Of a stretch of 64,000 bases of DNA, positions 1 through 8,470 are shown piece after piece. The first letter of the stretch is position 1; each line of letters begins with the position of its first letter. The translations under genes and the position numbers were made by a program. The notes under the pieces are model-generated. The model searched no databases. It was not told the DNA's origin and worked only from the letters and a program-made list of their open reading frames with translations. Origin of the DNA: UBA4742 sp963785815 (GTDB lineage: Bacteria; Actinomycetota; Acidimicrobiia; Acidimicrobiales; Acidimicrobilacustridaceae); NCBI GenBank assembly GCA_963785815.1, contig CAWAWN010000002.1, positions 1,178,001 to 1,242,000 of the forward strand, written 5' to 3'.

Positions 1-1512
1 CAGGGCGCGCACCGACCGCACCGGCCGGTGGTCCAGGATCACTGCCGACGGGACGGCCACCACCCGACCGCCGCCGGCTCGGAGGCGGCCGCACAGGTCG
101 ACCACGGCGGCGTCGAAGTCGTCGATGGAGGCCAGCCCGCCGGCCTCGTCGAAGGCTCCCCGGTCGACCACCAGGCAGGCGCCGGAGGCGGCCGCCACCT
201 CGGTGACCGGCAGGTCGGGGCGTACCGGGGTTCCGGCCTGGCGGGCCTCGGCCACCGGGCCCGACAGCCCCGATGCCACCACGTCCAGTCCCAGTTCGCG
301 CACCCGCAGGTCGTGGGGCGTGGCTGCCGACACGGCCCGCTCGGGGTGCACCAGCAGAGGTGTGGCCGCCAGCACGTCGTCGCCGATGGTGGCGCCCAGG
401 CGGGCCAGCCAGCTGGGCTCGAGGGGCACGCTGGAGTCGGCCATGAAGCACAGGATCCGACCCTTGGCCTTGGCCGCGGCGCTGGCCGCAGCCGCGGTCA
501 CCGTCTTGTGGTCGCAGCGCACGATCACCGCCGGCACGCCGGGCGGGGCGGCGGCCCGGGGACCGGTGGCGGCGATGACCCACTCGAGCTCGATGCCCGG
601 GGTCACCGGCGGGATCCGGGTCAGGGCCTTGTCGGTGACGATGATGATGGACACCCGTCGGGCGAAGGCCGGCGGCTCGGCCACCCGCTGCATGCTCTCG
701 GTCAGGTCCCGGCGGCGTTGGACGAGCTGGCCGCGGCCCGGCAGGGCGTTGACGATCAGGCCCAGCTTGGACGCCCGCCGGGAGATCCGGCGCTGGCGCA
801 CCCCCAGCTCCTGGGCCAGCCGGGCGCCCCGGGCGTCGATGGCCAGGGCGGCGCGCACCATGGTGCGGCGCAGCTGCACGCGCTGCTGGCGGATCAGGCG
901 GCGCAGGTCCTCGGCGTTGGCCCGCTCGTTCTCGAGCGCGGCCCGGAGGCTGGCATCGCTGGCCACCGGGTCGCCACCGGGGGCGGAGCCGACGGCCGGA
1001 CCCGGGTCGAACAGGTCGGTCTTGGACAGCTGCATCAGCCGTCGGCACCCGAACTCGGCGGCCAGCAGGGCCAGGCCGGGCACGGCCACGTCACTCGGCC
1101 AACGGGTGCCGACCGGGTCGACCATGGCGTCGGCCGCGGGGGCGACGTGGATGATCACCTCGGGCCGGTACCGGGCCAGCGTGTCGCGCAGCGAGGTCGG
1201 TGAGGAGGGGTCGGCCACCACCAGGGTGGCGCTGCCGGGAACGTCCTGGGCCAGGCGGCTCAGCCGCTCCTCGTCGATGTCGGCCAGCACCAGTTGGCGC
1301 GGGGCGCGCCGGGCCGCCTCGTGGGCCAGCTCCCGACCGAGGGGCTCACCCGCGCCGATGATGAGCACCGTGGCCGTCTCCAGCGGGCCGCCGAGGTCGG
1401 CGTCCGACCAGGACGGCTCGTGGAGCTGCTGGAGCTCCTGGAGCTCGACGGCGGGCTCGTCCGCGGCCCGCGACTCCGGCCCACCGGGCGAGTCGGGCGA
1501 GATCTCCGCCAT
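1..1512 (-). CDS. Fused Rossmann (CapD/FlaA1-like) and GT2-like glycosyltransferase protein, 3' end outside window
   Basis: Translating the minus strand gives 504 uninterrupted codons that run off the left edge. Residues about 47-170 form a Rossmann fold (VLIIGAGEPLGREL, then RYRPEVIIHVAP and RLMQLSKTDLFDP), resembling polysaccharide NAD-dependent dehydratases of the CapD/FlaA1 type, but the usual catalytic motifs are not recognisable. Residues about 185-280 are helical and Arg-rich. From about residue 286 a GT2-like domain starts (RRVSIIIVTDK; AKGRILCFMADSSVPLEPSWL; GACLVVDRGAFDEAGGL). It probably adds a sugar to a surface glycan, with the N-terminal part regulatory or sugar-nucleotide binding (inference). 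An in-frame ATG at 1575 would add 21 residues; neither start has a clear ribosome binding site. It is divergent from the polysaccharide exporter genes. Confidence 0.72.
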   Translation of the reverse strand, partial: MAEISPDSPGGPESRAADEPAVELQELQQLHEPSWSDADLGGPLETATVLIIGAGEPLGRELAHEAARRAPRQLVLADIDEERLSRLAQDVPGSATLVVADPSSPTSLRDTLARYRPEVIIHVAPAADAMVDPVGTRWPSDVAVPGLALLAAEFGCRRLMQLSKTDLFDPGPAVGSAPGGDPVASDASLRAALENERANAEDLRRLIRQQRVQLRRTMVRAALAIDARGARLAQELGVRQRRISRRASKLGLIVNALPGRGQLVQRRRDLTESMQRVAEPPAFARRVSIIIVTDKALTRIPPVTPGIELEWVIAATGPRAAAPPGVPAVIVRCDHKTVTAAAASAAAKAKGRILCFMADSSVPLEPSWLARLGATIGDDVLAATPLLVHPERAVSAATPHDLRVRELGLDVVASGLSGPVAEARQAGTPVRPDLPVTEVAAASGACLVVDRGAFDEAGGLASIDDFDAAVVDLCGRLRAGGGRVVAVPSAVILDHRPVRSVRAL

Positions 1513-1866
1513 CAGGGCCGCCGCCGGGCGCGCCGCGGCCCGCGGCCGGTGCCCCTGGGCCGGGTTGCGACCCATCCCAGCGCGAGATCGGTGTGGATGT
1601 TCGCGGCCTGCACCCTTCTTCCGGGATCACCGGCCTGCTCGCCCCTGCGCGGAGCCAGTCCGAGGACCACGCGATCGGTCACCCAGAGTGGTCGGTGCAT
1701 CCTTGTCATCCCGCGCTGGTCTGTCAACTGATCGACGGGGTCCGGGCCGGTTGTTGCCGGCACGGCGATGACCCAGTGTAGCGAGACCGGATACGCTGGC
1801 ACCCGGTCGGGGGCGGACGACCGATCGCATTCCTCCGGCACGTCTGGCGACCCCCCCAAAGGTGTC
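1513..1866. other. Divergent intergenic region
   Basis: This stretch separates the minus-strand fusion protein from the plus-strand exporter permease and must hold both promoters. It is somewhat less GC-rich around 1660-1760. I could not identify a convincing promoter, hairpin or RNA gene in it. A reading frame open from 1768 joins the permease frame but its residues look non-coding. Confidence 0.4.
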
Positions 1867-2718
1867 ATGGCCACCACCACCCCCAACCGCACGATCTCGG
1901 TCTACGAACCCACGGTCACGGGCCTGCCGCCGCTGCGCGCCTACTTCGAGAGCGTGTGGGAACGGCGGGTCTTCGTGTGGCACATGGCCCGGACGAAGAT
2001 GAAGGCCGAGCACTACGACACCTTCATGGGGGTGGCGTGGCTGATCGCCGACCCGCTGGTCATGGCGGCCACCCTCTACCTCATGCGGGCCGTGCTGCGC
2101 TCGAGCGGGCCACCGGCCCAGGCCGGGCACCTCATCGCCAACCTGATCATGGGCGTCACCTTCTTCTACCTGGTGCGCGACATCGTGCAGGGGTGCGCGC
2201 TCTCGATCGTGCAGAACCGGTCGATGGTGCTCAACTCGTCCGCGCCCCGGGCCTGCTTCCCGGCCGTGACCCTGGTGCGAGCCATGTCCGACATGGCTCC
2301 CGCCTTGTTCGTGTACTTCGTGGTGCACCTGTTCACGGGCCAGCCGTGGGGGCTGTCGCTGATCATGCTGCCCGTGGTGATGTTGCTGATGGTCGGCTTC
2401 AGCCTGGGTCTGGGCCTGGCCTTCGCCCCGCTGGTCGTGTACTTCCGAGACGTAGGCGTGCTGCTGCCCTACATGATGCGGATCTGGATGTACTGCGCCC
2501 CGATCATGTACACGGTGGCCGAGATCCCGGCCAAGTTCCGCACCCTCTTCGTGATCACGCCCCTCTACCCCTTCTTCGCCATGCTCCAGCAGATCTTCGT
2601 GGCCCGGTGGCCGTCCCCGGCCTACCTGGCCGCCGGCCTGGGCTGGGCCGTCGCCGCCCTCTTGATCGGAGGGTGGGCCTTCCTCATCCGCGAGCGGGAC
2701 TATGCCGTACGCCTTTGA
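1867..2718 (+). CDS. ABC-2 type polysaccharide export permease (Wzm family)
   Basis: A 283-residue integral membrane protein with about six hydrophobic segments and the amphipathic N-terminal stretch typical of ABC-2 permeases of lipopolysaccharide or teichoic-acid exporters (TagG/Wzm). It should form the channel that moves a lipid-linked glycan across the cytoplasmic membrane. ATG at 1867 is preferred because AAAGGTG lies just upstream and the frame further upstream (from 1768) is low-quality sequence. It overlaps the ATPase gene by 17 nt, which indicates translational coupling. Glycosyltransferases nearby supply the probable substrate. Family is fairly sure; the exact glycan is unknown. Confidence 0.85.
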   Translation: MATTTPNRTISVYEPTVTGLPPLRAYFESVWERRVFVWHMARTKMKAEHYDTFMGVAWLIADPLVMAATLYLMRAVLRSSGPPAQAGHLIANLIMGVTFFYLVRDIVQGCALSIVQNRSMVLNSSAPRACFPAVTLVRAMSDMAPALFVYFVVHLFTGQPWGLSLIMLPVVMLLMVGFSLGLGLAFAPLVVYFRDVGVLLPYMMRIWMYCAPIMYTVAEIPAKFRTLFVITPLYPFFAMLQQIFVARWPSPAYLAAGLGWAVAALLIGGWAFLIRERDYAVRL

Positions 2719-3541
2719 GCTGGCCACCGAGGGGTGGGACGACGAGGACGCCGGCCTCGACGACCTGACCGCGCCGGCGGTGCAGGTCGAGGAGCTGTGG
2801 ATCCGCTACCGCACCACGGTCGAGAAGGGCACCACCCTCAAGCAGGCCGTGCGGGACTACCACAAGGAGCGCATCAAGACGTCCCGCCACGTCGAGGCGC
2901 TGCGGGGGGTCAGCTTCGACGTGCCCACCGGCGGGGTGTACGGCGTGATCGGCCACAACGGGGCCGGCAAGTCCACGCTCTTCCGCACCATCGCCGGCAT
3001 CCTGGCCCCCACCCGGGGACGGGTCACGGTCGCTGGCCGGGTCACGCCCCTGCTCCAGTTGGGGGTGGGGTTCAACCCCGAGCTGACGGGCCGCGAGAAC
3101 ATCCTGCTCGGGGGGCTGGCCACTGGCCTGCACCCCGAGGAGATCATGGACCACTACGACGACGTGGTGGCATTCGCCGAGCTGGGCGATGCCCTCGACT
3201 ACCCGATGCGCACCTACTCGTCGGGCATGTTCGCCCGGCTGGGCTTCGCCGTGGCCTCCCACCTCGACCCCGAGGTGCTGCTCATCGACGAGGCCCTGTC
3301 GGCCGGCGACGCCCGGTTCAAGAAGCGTTGCGCCGACCGGCTCATGGACCTGTGCGGCCGCGACTGCACGGTGATGATCATCAGCCACGGCCTCGACCTG
3401 ATCAAGAGCATGGCCGATCGGGCCGTGTGGCTCGATGCGGGAGAGGTGGTCCTCGAGGGGCCCGGCGACGAGGTGGTCGACGCCTACATGAGCAGCGACG
3501 ACCTCACCCGCGACGACGCCGCGGCCATGGACGACCTCTAG
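2702..3541 (+). CDS. ABC transporter ATPase for polysaccharide export (Wzt/TagH family)
   Basis: A 279-residue nucleotide-binding subunit. Visible are Walker A GHNGAGKST (residues about 84-92), signature YSSGM, Walker B LLIDEALSAGD and switch histidine ISHGL. The N-terminal extension and the sequence RYRTTVEKGTTLKQAVRDY are typical of O-antigen and teichoic-acid exporters. It lacks the long C-terminal carbohydrate-binding domain found in some Wzt proteins, so substrate selection probably does not depend on end-modification recognition by this subunit. It overlaps the permease gene and should pair with it at the membrane. A tandem duplication begins inside its last codons. Confidence 0.88.
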   Translation: MPYAFELATEGWDDEDAGLDDLTAPAVQVEELWIRYRTTVEKGTTLKQAVRDYHKERIKTSRHVEALRGVSFDVPTGGVYGVIGHNGAGKSTLFRTIAGILAPTRGRVTVAGRVTPLLQLGVGFNPELTGRENILLGGLATGLHPEEIMDHYDDVVAFAELGDALDYPMRTYSSGMFARLGFAVASHLDPEVLLIDEALSAGDARFKKRCADRLMDLCGRDCTVMIISHGLDLIKSMADRAVWLDAGEVVLEGPGDEVVDAYMSSDDLTRDDAAAMDDL

Positions 3542-3585
3542 GTCGTCGTCGAAGGTTGGCGACCTCTAGGTCGTCGAAGGCTGGC
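3533..3585 (+). repeat. Tandem direct duplication over the exporter ATPase stop codon
   Basis: Two head-to-tail copies are visible: 3533-3560 and 3561-3585. Both begin GACCTCTAGGTCGTCG and end GAAGG(T/C)TGGC; the second lacks one TCG triplet and has one substitution. The first copy contains the last codons and TAG of the ATPase gene, so the second copy carries a duplicate of the gene end. Confidence 0.85.
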
Positions 3586-3598
3586 GACGATCTCGGCG

Positions 3599-4765
3599 TC
3601 AGTGTGTGGTGGTCGTGGTGGCCCCCGAGGTCTGCGGGAGCTGCACCACCGGGGTGCCGTTGCCGCCCAGGATGATGGTGGGCGGGTTGGGCGAGTTGAT
3701 CAGGTCGCGCAAGGCCTGGATGTAGCTGTACTCCAGCTCCTGCTCGGTGAGCAGGGGTGCCTGGCAGGCGTTGCTGGGGTTGGGGATGGCATCCGGGGTC
3801 GACTGGCCGGCCACCTTCGTAGCGGTGGAGGTGCCGCCGCAGGCCACGATCTGCTGGGCCTGGGCGGTGGCCAGGGCGGTGATCCGCTGGATGGCGGCCT
3901 TGGCCTGGGCCACCTCGATGTTGTAGGTCTGGGCCTGCTCGTTCTGCTGGGCCCCGATCTTGCTGTTGACCGACCCCTGCACCGACGAGGCCAGCACCAC
4001 CTGTCGCATCTGGAAGGCCTGCAGGATGATCCCGACCGGCTCGATGGCCTTGCGGATGCAGCCAGTGATGCCGTCGCTGACCACCTTGGCCTTGGTGGTG
4101 GCGGCGTCGACCATGGGGAAGTTCTCGAACTCGGCCCGGACGCATTGTCGCGAGGCGGGCTGCACCAACTTCGAGGCGTAGCTCTGGCCGATGTTCTCGT
4201 AGACGTCCTTGGCCTTGGACGGGTTGAGCTTGTAGAGCACGGTGGCGTCGACCGTGCCCGAGGCGCCGTCGGAGCCCAGCACCAGGACCGGGTTGTCGGT
4301 GCCCTTCTGCTTGGCCTGGATCATGCTGTAGTTCTGCGTCTGGACCGACATGCTGGCCACCTGCGTGATGGGCCAGGGCAGGGTGACGTGCAGGCCCTGG
4401 CCCTCCTGGGTCTGGGCGTCACCCAGGGTGATGGGCACCAGCACGTTGCCGGCGGGGACGATGTGCAGCATGGTCACGGCCAGGATGACCACGATCAGGC
4501 CGGCCGCGATGGCCAGCAGGCGCCCGGTCTTGCGGGGCAGCAGGGTGCCGTCGTCGTCGCGGCCCCGCTTGAGCCCTACGGCCACCAGCGCGCTGGAGAA
4601 GCCGTGCCCGATGGTGGCCAGCCGGGGGTGCTTGGGCGGATCGCCCGGGGCCGGCTCGTCGATGATCCCCCGCCAGGTCACGCTGGTGCCGGATCCCTTC
4701 CGGCCCCGCGCCCCAGCGCGGCCGGGTCCGCCGTCGTTCGGGTCGTTGTCCTCGAGATCAGGCAT
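3599..4765 (-). CDS. SPFH/band 7 (prohibitin-like) membrane protein
   Basis: A 388-residue protein with a charged, Gly/Pro-rich cytoplasmic N-terminus (about 1-80), one transmembrane helix (LLAIAAGLIVVILAVTML, about 83-101) and then a band 7-type domain (VPAGNVLVPITLGDAQTQEGQGLHVTLPW; ATVLYKLNPSKAKDVYENIG). A later alanine/glutamine-rich segment (EQAQTYNIEVAQAKAAIQRI) resembles the helical region by which SPFH proteins oligomerise. Such proteins scaffold membrane microdomains or modulate proteases. The C-terminus ends in a Thr/His tail. It points toward the exporter genes and ends 14 nt after the tandem repeat. I see no partner protease next to it. Confidence 0.78.
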   Translation of the reverse strand: MPDLEDNDPNDGGPGRAGARGRKGSGTSVTWRGIIDEPAPGDPPKHPRLATIGHGFSSALVAVGLKRGRDDDGTLLPRKTGRLLAIAAGLIVVILAVTMLHIVPAGNVLVPITLGDAQTQEGQGLHVTLPWPITQVASMSVQTQNYSMIQAKQKGTDNPVLVLGSDGASGTVDATVLYKLNPSKAKDVYENIGQSYASKLVQPASRQCVRAEFENFPMVDAATTKAKVVSDGITGCIRKAIEPVGIILQAFQMRQVVLASSVQGSVNSKIGAQQNEQAQTYNIEVAQAKAAIQRITALATAQAQQIVACGGTSTATKVAGQSTPDAIPNPSNACQAPLLTEQELEYSYIQALRDLINSPNPPTIILGGNGTPVVQLPQTSGATTTTTH

Positions 4766-4848
4766 GCTGCGTCAACTGCTCCTCTGGCCGGTGGCACGGG
4801 CGGTGGGCGGGGGGGTGGCTCGACGGGGGTTTCGAGCATCGGAGCAGC

Positions 4849-6009
4849 CTAATTCCGTTGCTGGCCCATATCTGATCGGGTCCCCGCCAGGGTGGTGGCC
4901 AGCACAGCCTCGTAGTCGGCGGTGATCGACGCCAGGGAGAAGCGGCGGGCGCACTCGGCGACGATGTCGGCCCGGGAGTGGTCGGCCAGACCGGACAGGA
5001 CCTCCAGCGCGGCACGGGCCAGCGGTTCGGCCGTGCCGTCCGGGGCGAGCCGCCCGTTGGTCGGGGTGACCAGGGCGTCTCCGGCCGCGGCCCCGCCGGG
5101 GACGACGATGGGGGTGCCCACGGCCAGGGCCTCGGCCACCGAGTTGGGGAAGCCCTCGTAGCGCGACGAGCACACGTAGAGGTCGGCGGCCCGGTAGTAG
5201 GGGACCGGGTTGTCGACGAAGCCGGGCAGGTCGACGGCGTCGGCCAGGCCCAGGCGGGCGATCTGGGCCTCGAGGGCGGGTCGGTCCTCACCTTCGCCCA
5301 GGATCCACAGCCGGGCGGCCGGGTGCACTCCCCGGATGCGGGCGAAGGCGTCGATCAGGCGGTCGAACCCCTTCTGGAAGGTCAGGCGACCCGCGGACAC
5401 CAGCTGCGGCACCCCCGTCTCGAGGCTGTCCTCGGCGGGCTCGGCCCCGCGGGCGGAGATCCGTTCGATGTCGACGGGGTTGGGCAGGACCACCGTCTTG
5501 GCCACCGCTCGCGGTCCGTAGAGCTGGTCGATGTCGTCCACCATGGCCTGGGACTGGGCGATCACCGTGGTGGCCTGGGCCACCATCAGGCGGTTCGACA
5601 GGGCGATGATCCGGGTCTTGGCATCCGAGCTGCGGTGCGTCTGGTACTCGAGCTCCCCAGAGATGTTGTTGGCGATCCGACAGATCAACGGGATGCGCGC
5701 CCCGAACAGGGGGCGGGCGGTGGCGCAGGTGACGTTCATGCGCAGGGTGGACAGGACCAGGTCCGGCCGTATCGCCCGCACCGCTCGGATGACCCCTCCC
5801 ACGGGGTATCGCTGCCGGCCGACCTGGAGCACCGGCACCCGGTGGCCGAGCTCGCGCAGGTAGGCGCCCTCGGGCGTGGTCACGGCCAGGAAGGGCTCGA
5901 ACCGGTCCAGGTCGATGGTGCGCAGCAGGTTGAAGAAGACCGCGTCCGGTCCGCCCCGGGCGAGCTCGGGGATGCAGAACAGGACGCGGGGTCGGCGGGC
6001 GTCGGGCAA
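4849..6009 (-). CDS. GT4-family glycosyltransferase
   Basis: A 386-residue GT-B glycosyltransferase. The N-terminal domain has RVLFCIPELARGGPDAVFFNLL, the Gly-rich acceptor loop; the C-terminal donor-binding domain has SAGRLTFQKGFDRLIDAF and CSSRYEGFPNSVAEALAVGTPIVVPGG, with the E-x7-E retaining-GT4 signature region. It should transfer a nucleotide-activated sugar to a growing surface glycan at the cytoplasmic face. The start is TTG at 6009, 10 nt after the stop of the upstream GT2 gene; no clear ribosome binding site is present, so translation may be coupled. Donor and acceptor cannot be read from sequence. Confidence 0.88.
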   Translation of the reverse strand: MPDARRPRVLFCIPELARGGPDAVFFNLLRTIDLDRFEPFLAVTTPEGAYLRELGHRVPVLQVGRQRYPVGGVIRAVRAIRPDLVLSTLRMNVTCATARPLFGARIPLICRIANNISGELEYQTHRSSDAKTRIIALSNRLMVAQATTVIAQSQAMVDDIDQLYGPRAVAKTVVLPNPVDIERISARGAEPAEDSLETGVPQLVSAGRLTFQKGFDRLIDAFARIRGVHPAARLWILGEGEDRPALEAQIARLGLADAVDLPGFVDNPVPYYRAADLYVCSSRYEGFPNSVAEALAVGTPIVVPGGAAAGDALVTPTNGRLAPDGTAEPLARAALEVLSGLADHSRADIVAECARRFSLASITADYEAVLATTLAGTRSDMGQQRN

Positions 6010-6019
6010 GGGGGACCGC

Positions 6020-7111
6020 TCAGCCCGGGGCGTCGGTCAGCGCCTGGTGCACCACGGCCTTCAGGGCCAGCTGGCGTCGGAAGAGCCGGGGCCCGACCCG
6101 GGCGAGGATGGGGGCCGTGAGCCACCGGGTGGCCACCAGGATGCGGGCGGCCACGGCCAGGGCGTTGGTGCGCATCAGCTCGGGGTAGCAGGCCCGGCCC
6201 ATCGAGATGGTGCGCTGGGCGCCGGTGAGGTCGCGTTCGATCAGGCTCAGCACGGCCCGCTTGGCGATGTCCTCGCGCACGAAGTTGCGGGCCATGATCT
6301 CCGGGGTCACGCCGGCCCGCTCCTGGACCAGGGGGTCGGTGTTGAAGGTGGCCACGTACTGGTCGACCATCCGCTTCAGGGCGCCGACCCGCAGCTGCTG
6401 GCCGTCCTGGTTGGAGGCGTGCACGCGATAGTCGAACAGCGGGCTGTCGATGAAGATCACCGAGTCGGCGGCCGCGATCACCCGCCAGTGGAACTCCTTG
6501 TCGGGGTTGTAGAGGGGCTGGCCGGTGAACCCCTCGACCTCGTCGTAGAGGGCGCGGGGGTAGCAGGTGGAGGCGAACCACACGGGCGTGCGCAGGACCT
6601 CGATCGATCGGGCCAGCACCTCGTCAGCCGGCAGGCGGTAGACGTCGACGCCCAACGCCGCCGACAGCCCCTGGTCCAGGTCCTCGGGCTGCCAGCACCA
6701 GCGCGGCGGTCCCAGCAGCCCGACGGGGTCGCCGACCGAGTTGATGATCTGGCAGGTCGAGGAGATCACCAGTCGGGCGTGGGGACCGCCACAGCGCTCG
6801 ATGAGGTCGTGGTAGGTCTGGAGCGCGTCAGGCCGCATGAGATCGTCCGAGGACAGCAGGATGATCCACTCGCCGGTGGTCCCGGCCACGGCTCGGGCCA
6901 GGTTGGGGGCGAAGCCCACGTTGCGGTTGTTCTGGTGGTAGCTGAAGCGCGGGTCGTCGATGCCGGCCAGCACCTCGATGGACCCGTCGGTGCTGTGGTT
7001 GTCGGCCACATGGATCTCGAGGTCCGCGTAGCTCTGCGCCAGCACGGTGTCCACGGTCAGGCCGATGTATCGCGCGTAGTTGAAGTTGGGTATGCAGACG
7101 GAGAACTTCAT
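6020..7111 (-). CDS. GT2-family glycosyltransferase
   Basis: A 363-residue inverting GT-A glycosyltransferase. It begins MKFSVCIPNFNYARYIGLTV, followed by VADNHSTDGS and the metal-binding region LLSSDDLMRPDAL, all diagnostic of family 2. The C-terminal half (FSYHQ to DAPG) includes a conserved-looking GYHPDKEFHWR-like segment (NPDKEFHWRVIAAADSV) and a basic, amphipathic tail that may contact the membrane. ATG at 7111 is chosen because the family N-terminus starts exactly there; the 36 codons open upstream show no family similarity. It lies upstream of the GT4 gene with a 10-nt gap and likely shares its transcript. Confidence 0.88.
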   Translation of the reverse strand: MKFSVCIPNFNYARYIGLTVDTVLAQSYADLEIHVADNHSTDGSIEVLAGIDDPRFSYHQNNRNVGFAPNLARAVAGTTGEWIILLSSDDLMRPDALQTYHDLIERCGGPHARLVISSTCQIINSVGDPVGLLGPPRWCWQPEDLDQGLSAALGVDVYRLPADEVLARSIEVLRTPVWFASTCYPRALYDEVEGFTGQPLYNPDKEFHWRVIAAADSVIFIDSPLFDYRVHASNQDGQQLRVGALKRMVDQYVATFNTDPLVQERAGVTPEIMARNFVREDIAKRAVLSLIERDLTGAQRTISMGRACYPELMRTNALAVAARILVATRWLTAPILARVGPRLFRRQLALKAVVHQALTDAPG

Positions 7112-7246
7112 GGCGGTGAGGCGGCCGGGAGACCGGACCCCGACCTTAGTGGGGCCGGGTCGGTGATCGAAGCCCGCCACCCAACAGGTCGGCCGGGCTG
7201 AGCCGCGACAGCACCTCACCGGTGGGCGGAGGGTGGTGCGCCCGGC

Positions 7247-8470
7247 TCACAGGGGGAACGTCTGGTGCCAGGCCTCTAGGATCCGCGATCGGATGCCGGC
7301 CAGGTCTTGGGCCGACAGGACCGGCCCTGCTTCGATGATGGCCATCGCCTGGTCGGGCCAATCCGCGCCGCACACTGCAGCCGAGGCCAGCCCGGCGGCA
7401 GCCAGGCCGCCGGCCACCTTCGACCCGTAGGTATCGACGCCCACCACTGTGGTGCCGGCGAGCAAGCCCATGACCGCCGAGTGGAACCGGCCGGTCACCA
7501 CCGCGTCCAATCCGCCCAGGTGGCTCACGTAGGTGCCGATGTCGGTGAACTCGGGCAGAACGGTCACCTGGCCGTCCCCGGTCTCGGCCAGCAGCTGGTC
7601 GATGACCCGGCTGTCGCTCGATCGGTGGCTGGACAGGATCTCGACCGAGCGACCGGTCCGGCGGACACCGTCCACCACCCGCGCCCAGGCCCGGGCATCG
7701 ATGTCGATCACCCCGTGCAGCACGACGCCGACCTTCCCGCGTCGCCCACCGTGCACCGCGGCGAGCTCGGGGATCACCGACGATCCCAACAGGAAGACGG
7801 CGTCAGGGGACAGCCGGGCCCGGCTGGCCTCGACCCCCAGGTCGACCATCGCGTCGATGGTGCGCTGGTCGCGGCCGATCACCCGATCCAGGCGAGGCGC
7901 CTGCCGTCGGAAGTAGTCCAACGCCTCGGGCGTGGCCTCGAAGCTGAAGTTCACCATGGCCACGCGCCGGTGCTGGTCCAACGCCAGGGTCAGATCCACC
8001 AGGCGCGAGGTTGGCGTGGATCGGCTGTTCAGCTCGCCCCCGGGGTTCCAGACCACGGCTCCGGCGGCCAGGATCCCGGCCACGTGGGCCTGGCCCTTCT
8101 TGCGGTCGAGCCGTGCTCGCAGCCGGGTGCCCGCCCGGGTGTGCACCACGCGGAGCGCGGCGCTGCGGGCCCTGCTGGGCGCGGCGCTCTCCTTGGCCAG
8201 CGCCGCCAGCCCGGGCTGGCGCTCCCCGTACGCCGATGCCGGTGGCCGGGCCAGGCGATCGAGCGGGCCCACGAACCGCTGGAGGTGATCGGTCCAGGTC
8301 GACACATCTCCCGCCGCGGTCAGCTCGGCGATGGGGTGGGGCAGCCGATGGAGGGCCTGGAGGTGCTCAGCGCCGTACGCCTCCGCCAGCAGTCGCTGCA
8401 CCACTCGGGTGAGGGCCAGGTTGCCGAGGTTGCGGGTCCGGTAGTTGGACAGCAAGGCGACGGTGGTCAT
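7247..8470 (-). CDS. Polysaccharide pyruvyl transferase family protein
   Basis: A 407-residue protein that starts MTTVALLSNYRTRNLGNLAL, the N-terminal pattern of polysaccharide pyruvyltransferases, which add ketal-linked pyruvate to glycan sugars. Other family-like parts are VVWNPGGELNS, MVNFSFEATPEALDYFRR, LSPDAVFLLG and the C-terminal VTGRFHSAVMGLLAGTTVVGVDTYGSKVAG, matching the conserved histidine-containing RFH segment near the active site. The ATG at 8470 overlaps the upstream nucleotidyltransferase stop by four bases (ATGA), so the two are co-translated. It is the last gene of a five-gene cassette. A role as a pyruvyl or other group transferase is inferred from the family. Confidence 0.8.
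   Translation of the reverse strand: MTTVALLSNYRTRNLGNLALTRVVQRLLAEAYGAEHLQALHRLPHPIAELTAAGDVSTWTDHLQRFVGPLDRLARPPASAYGERQPGLAALAKESAAPSRARSAALRVVHTRAGTRLRARLDRKKGQAHVAGILAAGAVVWNPGGELNSRSTPTSRLVDLTLALDQHRRVAMVNFSFEATPEALDYFRRQAPRLDRVIGRDQRTIDAMVDLGVEASRARLSPDAVFLLGSSVIPELAAVHGGRRGKVGVVLHGVIDIDARAWARVVDGVRRTGRSVEILSSHRSSDSRVIDQLLAETGDGQVTVLPEFTDIGTYVSHLGGLDAVVTGRFHSAVMGLLAGTTVVGVDTYGSKVAGGLAAAGLASAAVCGADWPDQAMAIIEAGPVLSAQDLAGIRSRILEAWHQTFPL

Noticed and set aside
28..1203. Long plus-strand open frames opposite the fusion glycosyltransferase
   Set aside because: They are His/Gly/Arg-rich antisense shadows of the minus-strand gene, which has coherent domains.
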